Assembly: GCF_002102395.1 (NCBI RefSeq)
Contig: NZ_LQPZ01000017.1
Coordinates: 62,001 to 126,000, forward strand
Direction of reading: 5' to 3'
From: Mycolicibacillus trivialis
Lineage (GTDB): Bacteria; Actinomycetota; Actinomycetes; Mycobacteriales; Mycobacteriaceae
DNA: 64,000 nucleotides
The position numbers and the translations under genes are program-made. Under the pieces are notes generated by a model. That model was not told the origin of the DNA, made no database searches, and was given only the letters and a program-made list of their open reading frames with translations. Positions 8,464 through 17,042 of this stretch are shown here, piece by piece (positions within the stretch are counted from its first letter, which is position 1; every line of letters begins with the position of its first letter).

Positions 8464-10002
8464 ATGAGCATCGACCCGCGCACGCCGCTCGTCGTCGGGG
8501 TGGGCCAGGCCGCCGAACGCATCGATGACCCGGGCTACCGGGCGATGTCACCGGTCGAGTTGGCCGCGGCCGCCGCCCGGGCGGCGACGGTCGACTGCGG
8601 TGGCGACCCCGCGGCGATCACGGCGGCGATCGACACCGTCGTCGCCACCCGGCAGTTCGAGAACTCGATCCCGCAGGCCCCGGCGCCGTTGGGGAAGTCG
8701 AACAACTTCCCCCGGTCGGTCACCCGCCGGCTGGGTGCCGACCCGGCGCGGGCGGTGCTGGACAAGGTCGGCGGGCAGGGACCTCAGCAACTGGTCAGTG
8801 AGTTCGCGGCGGGCATCGCCGCCGGCGCGGCCGACGTGGTGCTGCTCTGCGGATCCGACGCCACCTCCACCACCCGCCACTTCCGTGACGCCGAGGACAA
8901 GCCCGACTTCACCGAGAACGTCGACGGCCAGCTCGAGGACCGCGGGTTCGGCTTGGAGGAGTTCGTCGACCGCTACACGGTCAGCCACGGCCTGACCGGC
9001 GCGCCGGTGCAGTACGGGCTGCTGGAGAACGCCCGCCGGGCCCGGCTGGGGCTCAGCCCGGCCGCCTACCTGCAGTCGATGGGCGAGTTGTTCGCGCCGT
9101 TCACCGCGGTCGCCGCGGCCAACCCGCTGTCCGCGGCGCCGGTGCGGCGCAGCGTCGACGAGCTGACCACGATCAGCACCGACAACCGGATGATCTGCGA
9201 CCCCTACCCACGCCTGCTGGTGGCCCGCGACCAGGTGAACCAGGGGGCGGCCACGCTGCTGATGTCGGTGGCGGCCGCCCGCCGGCTCGGCGTCCCCGAG
9301 GACCGGTGGGTGTTCCTGCACGGCCACGCCGACCTGCGCGAGCAGCAACTGCTGGCCCGACCCGACCTCAGCCGCAGCCCCGCGGCGATCACCGCGGTCA
9401 CCGAGGCTCTCGCGATGGCCGGCATCGGGCTCGACGAGGTGGGCGGGCTCGACCTGTACAGCTGCTTCCCGGTCCCGGTCTTCAACATCACCGACGCCTT
9501 CGGCCTGGCCGCCGACGACCCGCGCGGGCTCACCCTGACCGGTGGGCTGCCGTTCTTCGGCGGGGCGGGCAACAACTACTCGATGCACGCGATCGCCGAG
9601 GCGGTCGCCGCGGCCCGCACCGACCCGGGACGGTTCCTGCTCGTCGGCGCCAACGGCGGCATGATGAGCAAGTACTCGGTGGGGGTCTACGCCACGACAC
9701 CGACACCGTGGCGGCCCGGGCGCAGCGCCGAGTTGCAGCGCGCCGCCGACGCGGAGCCGACCGTTGCGGTCACCGAGACCGCCGCCGGACCGGCGACGAT
9801 CGAGACCTACAGCGTCCGCTACGACTGGCCGACCCGCACCGGAATCGTCATCGGCCGACTGCCCGACGACAGCCGGTTCCTGGCCACCAGCGAAGACGAC
9901 GACGCGGTGGCGCTGCTCTCCGACGGTGATCCGCTGGGCGCGCCGATCACCGTCCGCGCCCTGGACTACGGCAACCGGTTCAGCCTGGCCGGAGCGGGCT
10001 AG
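8464..10002 (+). CDS. thiolase-like protein type 1 (TLP1), catalytic cysteines absent
   Basis: The 512 residues have a thiolase fold (about 1-400) plus an extra C-terminal beta domain of about 100 residues, as in the mycobacterial TLP1 family. At the position of the nucleophilic cysteine the sequence reads KVGGQGPQQLVSEFAAG. At the second cysteine position it reads GANGGMMSKYSVG, so neither thiolase cysteine is present. The glycine-rich GGAGNNYSMHAIAEA loop is kept. A normal thiolysis or condensation reaction is therefore unlikely, and the substrate is unknown. It starts 16 bp after sucD and may be co-transcribed. Its TAG overlaps the stop of the convergent oxidoreductase gene. Confidence 0.85.
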   Translation: MSIDPRTPLVVGVGQAAERIDDPGYRAMSPVELAAAAARAATVDCGGDPAAITAAIDTVVATRQFENSIPQAPAPLGKSNNFPRSVTRRLGADPARAVLDKVGGQGPQQLVSEFAAGIAAGAADVVLLCGSDATSTTRHFRDAEDKPDFTENVDGQLEDRGFGLEEFVDRYTVSHGLTGAPVQYGLLENARRARLGLSPAAYLQSMGELFAPFTAVAAANPLSAAPVRRSVDELTTISTDNRMICDPYPRLLVARDQVNQGAATLLMSVAAARRLGVPEDRWVFLHGHADLREQQLLARPDLSRSPAAITAVTEALAMAGIGLDEVGGLDLYSCFPVPVFNITDAFGLAADDPRGLTLTGGLPFFGGAGNNYSMHAIAEAVAAARTDPGRFLLVGANGGMMSKYSVGVYATTPTPWRPGRSAELQRAADAEPTVAVTETAAGPATIETYSVRYDWPTRTGIVIGRLPDDSRFLATSEDDDAVALLSDGDPLGAPITVRALDYGNRFSLAGAG

Positions 10003-10844
10003 CCGGCGGCCAGCTTGCCGGCCAGCCGCTCCACGTAGCCGGCCACCTCCGCCGCGCTGCGATCCGGCAGTCCGAACAGCACCTCGGTGACCCCCAGGTC
10101 CTTCCAGCGGGCCAACTTCTCGGCGTCGGGCTTGAAGTCCAGCGCCACGATCTGCGGCGCCCCCTCGCGACCGCCGGCCGCCCAGGTGTCCTGCAGCAGC
10201 TTCACCGGGGCGTCGATGTCGAAGTCGCGCGGGGTGGTGATCCAGCCGTCGGCGCTGCGGGTGATCCACTTGAAGTTCTTCTCGGTCCCGGCCGCACCGA
10301 CCAGCACCGGCACGTGCTGTTGCACCGGCTTCGGCCACGCCCAACTCGGGCCGAAGTTGACGAACTCGCCGGCGTATTCGGCTTCCTCCTGGGTCCACAG
10401 CGCCCGCATCGCCTCGAGGTACTCGCGCAACATGGTGCGCCGCCGGCCGGGCGGGACCCCGTGATCGGCGAGTTCGTCGGTGTTCCAGCCGAACCCGACG
10501 CCGACGCTGACCCGGCCGCCGGAGAGATGGTCGAGGGTGGCGATGGTTTTGGCCAGCGAGATCGGATCGTGCTCCACCGGCAGCGCCACCGCCGTCGACA
10601 GCCGGATCGTGGAGGTGACGGCCGACGCGGTGGCCAGGCTCACCCACGGGTCGAGGGTGCGCATGTAGCGGTCGTCGGGCAGCGACTCGTCCCCGGTGGT
10701 CGGGTGGGCGGCCTGCCGCTTGACCGGGATGTGAGTGTGCTCCGGCACGTAGAAGGTGGCGAAACCGTGGTCCTCGGCGAGTTTGGCCGCTGCCGCCGGG
10801 GTGATGCCGCGGTCACTGGTGAACAACACAAGCCCGTAATCCAT
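9999..10844 (-). CDS. LLM-class F420-dependent oxidoreductase (Rv0953c-like)
   Basis: This luciferase-like TIM-barrel oxidoreductase is predicted to use cofactor F420. The 281 residues start MDYGLVLFTSDRGITP and show the class signatures YVPEHTHIPV near the N-terminus, the strand and loop GVGFGWNTDELADHGV, RRTMLREYLEAMRALW and VLVGAAGTEKNFKWI. Length matches Rv0953c. The ATG at 10844 is preferred over a longer frame that lacks homologous sequence. The substrate is not deducible. A KstR-like palindrome directly upstream suggests a link with steroid or lipid catabolism. The stop shares the tetranucleotide CTAG with the convergent TLP1 gene. Confidence 0.88.
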   Translation of the reverse strand: MDYGLVLFTSDRGITPAAAAKLAEDHGFATFYVPEHTHIPVKRQAAHPTTGDESLPDDRYMRTLDPWVSLATASAVTSTIRLSTAVALPVEHDPISLAKTIATLDHLSGGRVSVGVGFGWNTDELADHGVPPGRRRTMLREYLEAMRALWTQEEAEYAGEFVNFGPSWAWPKPVQQHVPVLVGAAGTEKNFKWITRSADGWITTPRDFDIDAPVKLLQDTWAAGGREGAPQIVALDFKPDAEKLARWKDLGVTEVLFGLPDRSAAEVAGYVERLAGKLAAG

Positions 10845-10853
10845 GGCTCGAAT

Positions 10854-10867
10854 TAGAACGTGTTCCT
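10854..10867. promoter_or_regulatory. KstR-like palindromic operator
   Basis: TAGAACGTGTTCCT matches the KstR consensus TNNAACNNGTTNNA except for the last base. It is centred about 17 bp upstream of the F420-oxidoreductase ATG, where binding would block transcription. Confidence 0.5.
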
Positions 10868-11017
10868 GTCGGCGTGGCAAGTGTGCACCGCGGCACCGGG
10901 ATCGGCGGGACACCCCGGTTGCTGTGCCGCGGATGCCCCGGCGTGCGCTAGCGTGGGACACCGGATCGCGTCGCGGTGCTGCGGCGCCGTCACGGTACGT
11001 CAACCACAGGAGAGACC

Positions 11018-11881
11018 ATGACTTACCCGCCCGGCAACCCCGGCTACCCGCCCGCGCAGCCTCCTGGCGCCTACGGAAGCCCGGCCCCGGCTTCCCCGTC
11101 CGCCGGCTTCGGTACCCCCGCCGCCGGTGAGACCAAGCTCCCGCTGATCCTCGGTGCCGCCGTCGCCGCGCTCGGCCTGCTGGCCTACCTGGCCAGCTTC
11201 GGTCCGCTGTTCAACATCGAGGGCCCGTACTCGGGCATCAGCATCACCTCCGGGGCCGGCCTGGAGATCCTGGTCGTGCTGGCAGCCGGGCTGCTGGCCG
11301 GTGTCGCGCTGCTGCCCAAGGCCAAGAACTACGCTGCGGTCGTGGCCGTGCTGTCGGTGGCCGGGTTGCTGATGATCGTCTCCGACGTCGTCAACAAGGC
11401 CGACGGCACCACCGTCGGCTGGGGCATGTGGCTGGTGCTCGTCCTGACGCTGCTGCAGGCGGCGGCCGCGGTGGCGGCGCTGCTGCTCGACGCCGGCGTG
11501 ATCAGCGCCCCGGCGCCGCGCCCCAACTACGGGCAGTACGCGCCGTACGGCCAGTACGGGCCCGCGGTCGGCGGCTACTACGGTCAGCCGGGACAGCCCG
11601 GTCAGCCCGGTCAGCCGGGACAGCCCGGTCAGCCCGGCCCGTTCGGTCAGTCGCCGCAGCAGCAGGGCGGCCTTGCCGACCAGCACACCGTGGTGCACTC
11701 CTCCTACCCGTCGCAGTCCGGCGGCTACGGCGCGAGCGCGCAGCCGGGCCAGCACGCGTCGACCCCGCCGACCGGCTTCCCGAGCTACGGCTCCTCGTCC
11801 GGCAGCGGCGGCACCGGGAACGGCCCGGACAGCGGTGGTTCCGAGAGCCCCTCGTCGGGCTCCGGGCCGACCCCGTCCTGA
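11018..11881 (+). CDS. Rv0954-like proline/glycine-rich membrane protein (DUF5336)
   Basis: The 287 residues begin with a short Pro/Gly/Tyr-rich cytoplasmic tail (MTYPPGNPGYPPAQ). Four hydrophobic segments follow between about residues 40 and 165 (ILGAAVAALGLLAYLASFG; LEILVVLAAGLLAGVALL; AAVVAVLSVAGLLMIV; MWLVLVLTLLQAAAAVAALLL). The tail is long, disordered and rich in Gln, Gly, Pro and Ser, with collagen-like GQP triplets. It is the orthologue by position of Rv0954, which has been reported as a component of the mycobacterial divisome. The ATG at 11018 has the ribosome site AGGAGAG. Tail length varies between species. Confidence 0.88.
   Translation: MTYPPGNPGYPPAQPPGAYGSPAPASPSAGFGTPAAGETKLPLILGAAVAALGLLAYLASFGPLFNIEGPYSGISITSGAGLEILVVLAAGLLAGVALLPKAKNYAAVVAVLSVAGLLMIVSDVVNKADGTTVGWGMWLVLVLTLLQAAAAVAALLLDAGVISAPAPRPNYGQYAPYGQYGPAVGGYYGQPGQPGQPGQPGQPGQPGPFGQSPQQQGGLADQHTVVHSSYPSQSGGYGASAQPGQHASTPPTGFPSYGSSSGSGGTGNGPDSGGSESPSSGSGPTPS
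11582..11635 (+). repeat. in-frame 27-bp tandem duplication made of 9-nt Gly-Gln-Pro units
   Basis: Six 9-nt units (GGTCAGCCG, GGACAGCCC, GGTCAGCCC, then the same three again) encode repeated Gly-Gln-Pro and Gly-Gln-Pro-like triplets. The two 27-bp halves are identical, pointing to a recent duplication by slippage in the disordered tail. Confidence 0.85.
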
Positions 11882-11901
11882 CCGGTAGCGTGCGCACCGC
11901 C

Positions 11902-11925
11902 GTGAGCTCCCCGCGCGCACGGTGA
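11902..11925 (+). CDS. possible 7-codon upstream ORF coupled to the perM-like gene
   Basis: The GTG at 11902 opens a 7-codon frame (MSSPRAR) whose TGA overlaps the GTG start of the next gene by four bases. A TAGCGT hexamer at 11886-11891 would place the transcript start only a few bases upstream, so the ORF could be read as a near-leaderless leader peptide. It is a prediction only. Confidence 0.3.
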   Translation: MSSPRAR

Positions 11926-13376
11926 GGCCGGTGCCGCAGCGACCACCGGTCGGTGCCCGCCAGGCCCGTGACCTGGTGCGGGTGGCGTTCGGCCCGGCGC
12001 TGGTGGCGCTGGTCGTCATCGCCGCGATCACACTGCTTCAGCTGCTGATCGCCAACAGTGACATGACCGGCGCGCTGGGAGCGATCGCCAGCATGTGGCT
12101 CGGCGTGCACCTGGTGCCGATCACCATCGGCGGCAGCCAACTCGGTGTGCTTCCGCTGCTGCCGACGGCGCTGATGATCTGGGGGGTGGCGCGCACCACC
12201 GCACAGGCCACCTCCCCGCAGGCGTCGTGGCTGGTCACCCGCTGGATCGCGGCGTCGGCGGTGGGTGGCCCGCTGCTCATCGCCGCAATTGCGCTGGCGG
12301 TGATTCACGACGCCGCGTCGGTGATCACCGAACTGCAGACCCCCAACGCGCTGCGGGCCTTCGCCAGCGTGCTGGTGGTGCACACGATCGGCGCCGCGAT
12401 CGGGATGGGCTCGCAGGTCGGCCGCCGAGTGCTCGACGCCGCCCGCCTGCCGGCCTGGGTGTCCGGCTCGGTGCGCGGCGCCACCGCCGGTGTGCTGACC
12501 CTGCTCGGGCTCTCCGGCGTCGTCACCACCATCTCGCTGGTCGTGCACTGGTCGACGATGCACGAGCTCTACGCCATCACCGATTCGCTGTTCGGTCAGC
12601 TCAGCCTCACCGCCCTCGCGGTGCTCTACGTCCCCAACGTGATCGTCGGGACCGCGGCGGTGGCGGTCGGCTCGAGCGCCCATGTGGGCTTCGCGACGTT
12701 CAGTTCCTTCACCGTGTTCGGCGGCGACATCCCGGCGCTGCCGATCCTGGCGGCCGCGCCCAGCCCGCCGCTCGGCCCCGTCTGGGTGGCGCTGCTGATC
12801 ATCGGTGCCACCGCCGGGGTCGCGCTCGGGCAGCAGTGCGCCCGCCGAATCCTGCCGCCCGGTGCGGCGCTGGCGCAGCTGCTGGTCGCGGTGGTGCTGT
12901 CCGCCGCGACGATGATGCTGCTGGGCTACGCGGCGGGCGGTCAGCTGGGCAACTTCGGCGCCGTCGGCGTCGACGAGACCGCGATGGCGTTGGCGGTGCT
13001 GTTCTGGTTCGGCGTGGTCGGGCTGGCCACCGTCGTGGTGGCCGGCGGGATCCGGCTGCGGCCCAGGCCGCGACCGCAACCGGCCGCACCGGCACCCGAA
13101 CCCGAACCCGACCCCGAGCACGCCGAACCCGCCGCCGGGTGGGACGCCGCACCCGAGCTGCCGGACGAGCCCGAGCAGCCCGCCCCGGTTGACCCGGAAC
13201 CGGCCGACCCGCAGCCGGCCGACCCGCAACCAGCCGGCCCGCCGGTCGCCGCCGGCCCGCGGGAGGATTTCGGCGACCCCGAGGACGAGATGTTCACCGA
13301 CGACATGTACCCCGACGGCACCCCCGCCGACCGGGGCGTCCCGCCGGATCCGGACCGCGACGGCCGACTAGGCTGA
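11922..13376 (+). CDS. PerM-like polytopic membrane protein (Rv0955 family, DUF6350)
   Basis: The 484 residues contain about ten membrane segments, beginning with [21 protein letters not shown], followed by a cytoplasmic tail from about residue 385 made of Pro/Glu/Asp/Ala repeats ([24 protein letters not shown]). Position and topology match Rv0955/PerM, which is reported to stabilise the FtsB divisome component and to be needed for persistence. The start is GTG at 11922, overlapping a short upstream frame. The Rv0954-like partner lies 40 bp upstream, so the pair is likely an envelope or division module. Confidence 0.85.
   Translation: MRPVPQRPPVGARQARDLVRVAFGPALVALVVIAAITLLQLLIANSDMTGALGAIASMWLGVHLVPITIGGSQLGVLPLLPTALMIWGVARTTAQATSPQASWLVTRWIAASAVGGPLLIAAIALAVIHDAASVITELQTPNALRAFASVLVVHTIGAAIGMGSQVGRRVLDAARLPAWVSGSVRGATAGVLTLLGLSGVVTTISLVVHWSTMHELYAITDSLFGQLSLTALAVLYVPNVIVGTAAVAVGSSAHVGFATFSSFTVFGGDIPALPILAAAPSPPLGPVWVALLIIGATAGVALGQQCARRILPPGAALAQLLVAVVLSAATMMLLGYAAGGQLGNFGAVGVDETAMALAVLFWFGVVGLATVVVAGGIRLRPRPRPQPAAPAPEPEPDPEHAEPAAGWDAAPELPDEPEQPAPVDPEPADPQPADPQPAGPPVAAGPREDFGDPEDEMFTDDMYPDGTPADRGVPPDPDRDGRLG
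13369..13374 (+). promoter_or_regulatory. -10 element for leaderless purN
   Basis: TAGGCT ends six bases before the purN GTG. It lies inside the last codons of the perM-like gene, so purN-purH can be transcribed independently without a leader. Confidence 0.5.
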
Positions 13377-13380
13377 ACCC

Positions 13381-14010
13381 GTGCAGCAGCCGATCCGTGT
13401 GCCTCCCAGCGCGCCGGCCCGGCTGGTGGTGCTGGCGTCGGGAACCGGATCGCTGCTGGAGGCGCTGCTGGCCGCCGCGGTCGACGACTACCCCGCCCGG
13501 GTGGTCGCGGTCGGCGTGGACCGCGACTGCCGGGCCGTGCAGGTCGCCGAAGCCGCCGGAATACCGACGTTCACAGTCCGGCTCGCCGACCACCCAGACC
13601 GGGCCGCCTGGGACGCGGCGATCACCGCGGCCACCGCCGCCCACCACCCCGACCTGGTGGTCTCGGCAGGATTCATGAAAATCCTTGGCCCGCACTTCCT
13701 CTCCGAATTCCTCGGCCGCACCGTCAACACCCACCCGGCGCTGCTGCCCGCCTTCGCGGGCGCTCACGCCGTCGCCGATGCGCTGACCCACGGGGTGAAG
13801 GTCACCGGCTGCACCGTGCACCTGGTCGACGCGGGCACCGACACCGGGCCGATCCTGGCCCAGCAACCCGTTACGGTGTTCGACGACGACGACGAGGACA
13901 GCCTGCACGAACGCATCAAGGTGGTGGAGCGGCGACTGCTGACCGAGGTGCTGGCCGCGCTGGCGACCGGCGGCGTGACCTGGACCGGACGAAAGGCGAC
14001 GATGGGATGA
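13381..14010 (+). CDS. purN: phosphoribosylglycinamide formyltransferase
   Basis: This enzyme transfers a formyl group from 10-formyl-THF to glycinamide ribotide in step 3 of purine synthesis. The 209 residues start at GTG 13381 ([26 protein letters not shown]). They carry the catalytic Asn-His pair in [12 protein letters not shown] and the catalytic Asp loop [13 protein letters not shown]. Family length is normal. Its TGA overlaps the purH ATG by four bases, so translation of the two purine genes is coupled. Confidence 0.96.
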   Translation: MQQPIRVPPSAPARLVVLASGTGSLLEALLAAAVDDYPARVVAVGVDRDCRAVQVAEAAGIPTFTVRLADHPDRAAWDAAITAATAAHHPDLVVSAGFMKILGPHFLSEFLGRTVNTHPALLPAFAGAHAVADALTHGVKVTGCTVHLVDAGTDTGPILAQQPVTVFDDDDEDSLHERIKVVERRLLTEVLAALATGGVTWTGRKATMG

Positions 14011-15596
14011 GCGGGGAGACGGTGGAGAACGCGGCCTCGTCACGGACACCGATCCGGCGTGCACTGATCAGCGTCTACGACAAGACCGGGCTGGTGGACC
14101 TGGCCCAGGGCCTGCACGACGCGGGCGTGGAGATCGTCTCCACCGGTTCCACAGCGAAAACCATTGCCGAGAAAGGCATTCCCGTCACCCCGGTGGAGCG
14201 GATGACCGGCTTCCCCGAGGTGCTCGACGGCCGGGTCAAGACCCTGCATCCCCGGGTGCACGCCGGGCTGCTGGCCGACCTGCGCAAGCCCGACCACGTC
14301 GCCGCCCTCGCCGACCTGGGGATCGCCGCCTTCGAACTGGTCGTGGTCAACCTGTACCCGTTCGGCGAGACCGTCGACTCCGGAGCCGAGGTCGACGAGT
14401 GCGTCGAGCAGATCGACATCGGCGGCCCGTCGATGGTGCGGGCCGCCGCGAAGAACCACCCCAGCGTGGCGGTCGTGGTCTCCCCCCTCGGCTACGACGG
14501 GGTACTGAGCGCGGTCAACGCCGGCGGCTTCACCCTCACCGAACGGAAGCGGTTGGCGGCTCTGGCCTTCCGGCACACCGCCGAATACGACGTGGCGGTG
14601 GCCAGCTGGATGGAGTCCACCCTGAGCCCCGACCCGGACCGCGGCCTCATGCCCGACTGGGTGGCCGGGACGTGGCACCGCTCCGCGGTGCTGCGCTACG
14701 GGGAGAACCCGCACCAGCAGGCGGCGCTGTACGCCGACGCCGGCGCCTGGCCCGGCCTGGCCCAGGCCGACCAGCTGCACGGCAAGGAGATGTCCTACAA
14801 CAACTACACCGACGCCGACGCCGCCTGGCGTGCCGCGTTCGACCATGAGCAGACCTGCGTGGCGATCATCAAGCACGCCAACCCGTGCGGGATCGCGGTC
14901 TCGTCGACCTCGGTGGCCGACGCCCACCGCAAAGCCCACGACTGCGACCCGCTGAGCGCCTTCGGCGGCGTCATCGCCGCCAACACCGCGGTCAGCGTCG
15001 AGATGGCGGAATACGTCTCGACCATCTTCACCGAGGTCATCGTCGCCCCGGCTTATGAGCCCGGTGCGGTGGAGGTGCTGGCCCGCAAGAAGAACATCCG
15101 CGTGCTGGTGGTCTCCGAGCCGCTGCGCGGCGGCGCCGAGTGGCGCCAGATCAGCGGCGGACTGCTGGTCCAGCAGCGCGACGACCTCACCGACGCCGGC
15201 GACGACCCGGCGAATTGGACGCTGGCCGCCGGCGCGGCCGCCGACGACACCACCCGCGCCGACCTGGTGTTCGCCTGGCGCACCTGCCGGTCGGTGAAGT
15301 CCAACGCGATCGTGATCGCCGCCGACGGCGCCACCGTCGGCGTGGGCATGGGACAGGTCAACCGGGTGGACGCGGCCCGGCTCGCCGTCGAGCGCGGCGG
15401 GCAGCGGGTGGCCGGCGCGGTCGCCGCCTCCGACGCGTTCTTCCCATTCCCCGACGGCCTGCAAACCCTCGCCGACGCCGGAGTCCGGGCTATCGTGCAC
15501 CCGGGCGGCTCGGTCCGCGACGAGGAGGTGACCGCCGCCGCCGAGGCCGCGGGCGTCACCCTCTATCTGACCGGGGCGCGCCACTTCGCGCACTGA
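14007..15596 (+). CDS. purH: bifunctional AICAR transformylase / IMP cyclohydrolase
   Basis: This enzyme catalyses the last two steps of IMP synthesis. The 529 residues have the N-terminal IMP cyclohydrolase ([47 protein letters not shown]) and the C-terminal AICAR transformylase, whose active-site Lys-His pair lies in [12 protein letters not shown]. The family ends ([24 protein letters not shown]) are intact. Start ATG overlaps purN. Confidence 0.97.
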   Translation: MSGETVENAASSRTPIRRALISVYDKTGLVDLAQGLHDAGVEIVSTGSTAKTIAEKGIPVTPVERMTGFPEVLDGRVKTLHPRVHAGLLADLRKPDHVAALADLGIAAFELVVVNLYPFGETVDSGAEVDECVEQIDIGGPSMVRAAAKNHPSVAVVVSPLGYDGVLSAVNAGGFTLTERKRLAALAFRHTAEYDVAVASWMESTLSPDPDRGLMPDWVAGTWHRSAVLRYGENPHQQAALYADAGAWPGLAQADQLHGKEMSYNNYTDADAAWRAAFDHEQTCVAIIKHANPCGIAVSSTSVADAHRKAHDCDPLSAFGGVIAANTAVSVEMAEYVSTIFTEVIVAPAYEPGAVEVLARKKNIRVLVVSEPLRGGAEWRQISGGLLVQQRDDLTDAGDDPANWTLAAGAAADDTTRADLVFAWRTCRSVKSNAIVIAADGATVGVGMGQVNRVDAARLAVERGGQRVAGAVAASDAFFPFPDGLQTLADAGVRAIVHPGGSVRDEEVTAAAEAAGVTLYLTGARHFAH

Positions 15597-15644
15597 GGAA
15601 ACCCGCCCGACCACGGGTGATCGACGCGGCACCGCATCCCGCCG

Positions 15645-15650
15645 TAGGTT
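15645..15650 (+). promoter_or_regulatory. -10 element for the chelatase-type ATPase gene
   Basis: TAGGTT lies 3 bases before GTG 15654 and 6 bases before GTG 15657. The spacing favours a leaderless start at the second GTG. Confidence 0.45.
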
Positions 15651-15653
15651 GGT

Positions 15654-17042
15654 GTGGTGGCCGCACCTGATTTCGCTCCCCGCACCACCGTCGGCGAACT
15701 CCGCGCCGCCGGTCATCGCCAGCGCACCGTCAAAGAAGAGCTCCGCGAGAACCTGCTGACCGCCCTCGCCAACGGCGAGGAGATCTGGCCCGGCATCCTC
15801 GGCTTCGACGACACCGTGCTGCCGCAACTGGAACGGGCACTTATCGCCGGCCACGACTTCGTGTTGCTCGGCGAGCGCGGGCAGGGCAAGACCCGGCTGC
15901 TGCGCGCGGTGGCCGGGCTGCTCGACGAATGGACCCCGGTGATCGCCGACGCCGAACTCGACGAGCACCCCTACACACCGATCACCCCGGAGTCGATCCG
16001 CCGGGCCGAGGAACTCGGCGACGACCTGCCGGTCGCCTGGCGACACCGCAGCGAGCGCTATACCGAGAAGCTCGCCACCCCCGACACCAGCGTCGCCGAC
16101 CTGGTCGGCGACATCGACCCGATCAAGGTCGCCGAGGGCCGCAGCCTCGGCGACCCCGAGACCATCGCCTACGGGTTGATCCCGCGCTCCCACCGCGGCA
16201 TCGTCGCCGTCAACGAGCTGCCCGACCTGGCCGAACGCATCCAGGTGGCGATGCTCAACGTCATGGAGGAACGCGACATCCAGGTCCGCGGCTACACCCT
16301 GCGGCTGCCGCTGGACGTTCTCGTGGTGGCCAGCGCCAACCCGGAGGACTACACCAACCGGGGCCGGATCATCACCCCGCTCAAGGACCGGTTCGGCGCG
16401 GAGATCCGCACCCACTACCCGCTGGAACTCGACGCCGAGGTCGGCGTCATCGCCCAGGAGGCCCACCTCAGCGCCCCGGTCCCCGACCACCTGCTGGCGA
16501 TCATCGCCCGGTTCACCCGCAGCCTGCGCGACTCGCGCGCCATCGACCAGCGCTCCGGGGTCTCCGCGCGGTTCTCCATCGCCGCCGCCGAGACCGTCGC
16601 CGCGGCCGCGCGGCACCGCGGCGCGCTGCTGGGCGAGACCGATCCGGTGGCCCGGGTGGTCGACCTGGGCACCGTCATCGACGTGCTGCGCGGAAAGCTG
16701 GAATTCGAAACCGGCGAGGAGGGCCGCGAACTCGCGGTGCTCGAGCACCTGCTGCGCCGGGCCACCGCCGACGCGGCCGCCGCCGCGCTCGGCGGCATCG
16801 ACGTGGCGCCGCTGGTCACCGCCGTCGAGGAGGGATCGGTGGTGACCACCGGGGAGCGGGTGTCGGCCAAGGCGGTGCTGGCCGCGCTGCCGCAACTGCC
16901 GGTGCTCGACGCCATCGCCGAGCGGCTCGGCGCCGAGTCCGAAGGTGAGCGCGCCGCCGCGGTGGAATTGGCGCTGGAGGCGCTGTACCTGGCCAAACGC
17001 ATCGACAAGCAGTCCGGGGACGGCGAAACCGTCTATGGCTGA
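15654..17042 (+). CDS. Mg-chelatase/MoxR-type AAA+ ATPase (Rv0958-like)
   Basis: This AAA+ protein resembles the BchI subunit of magnesium chelatase. The 462 residues show Walker A (GERGQGKTR, about 76-84), IPRSHRGIVAVNELPDL (Walker B region), VMEERDIQVRGY, the ASANPEDYTNRGRIITPLKDRF segment and a C-terminal lid. Its VWA partner overlaps downstream, which is the MoxR-VWA pairing used for metal insertion or remodelling of target proteins. Chlorophyll synthesis is absent, so the target is unknown. Two adjacent GTG codons (15654 and 15657) are possible starts. Confidence 0.88.
   Translation: MVAAPDFAPRTTVGELRAAGHRQRTVKEELRENLLTALANGEEIWPGILGFDDTVLPQLERALIAGHDFVLLGERGQGKTRLLRAVAGLLDEWTPVIADAELDEHPYTPITPESIRRAEELGDDLPVAWRHRSERYTEKLATPDTSVADLVGDIDPIKVAEGRSLGDPETIAYGLIPRSHRGIVAVNELPDLAERIQVAMLNVMEERDIQVRGYTLRLPLDVLVVASANPEDYTNRGRIITPLKDRFGAEIRTHYPLELDAEVGVIAQEAHLSAPVPDHLLAIIARFTRSLRDSRAIDQRSGVSARFSIAAAETVAAAARHRGALLGETDPVARVVDLGTVIDVLRGKLEFETGEEGRELAVLEHLLRRATADAAAAALGGIDVAPLVTAVEEGSVVTTGERVSAKAVLAALPQLPVLDAIAERLGAESEGERAAAVELALEALYLAKRIDKQSGDGETVYG

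Noticed and set aside
11582-11635. Short regular DNA repeats resembling a CRISPR array
   Set aside because: The repeats are contiguous 9-nt coding units without spacers and encode Gly-Gln-Pro triplets.
14040-16895. 951-codon antisense ORF opposite purH and the chelatase ATPase
   Set aside because: It spans two real genes on the other strand, has no recognisable domain and is a third-position-GC artefact.
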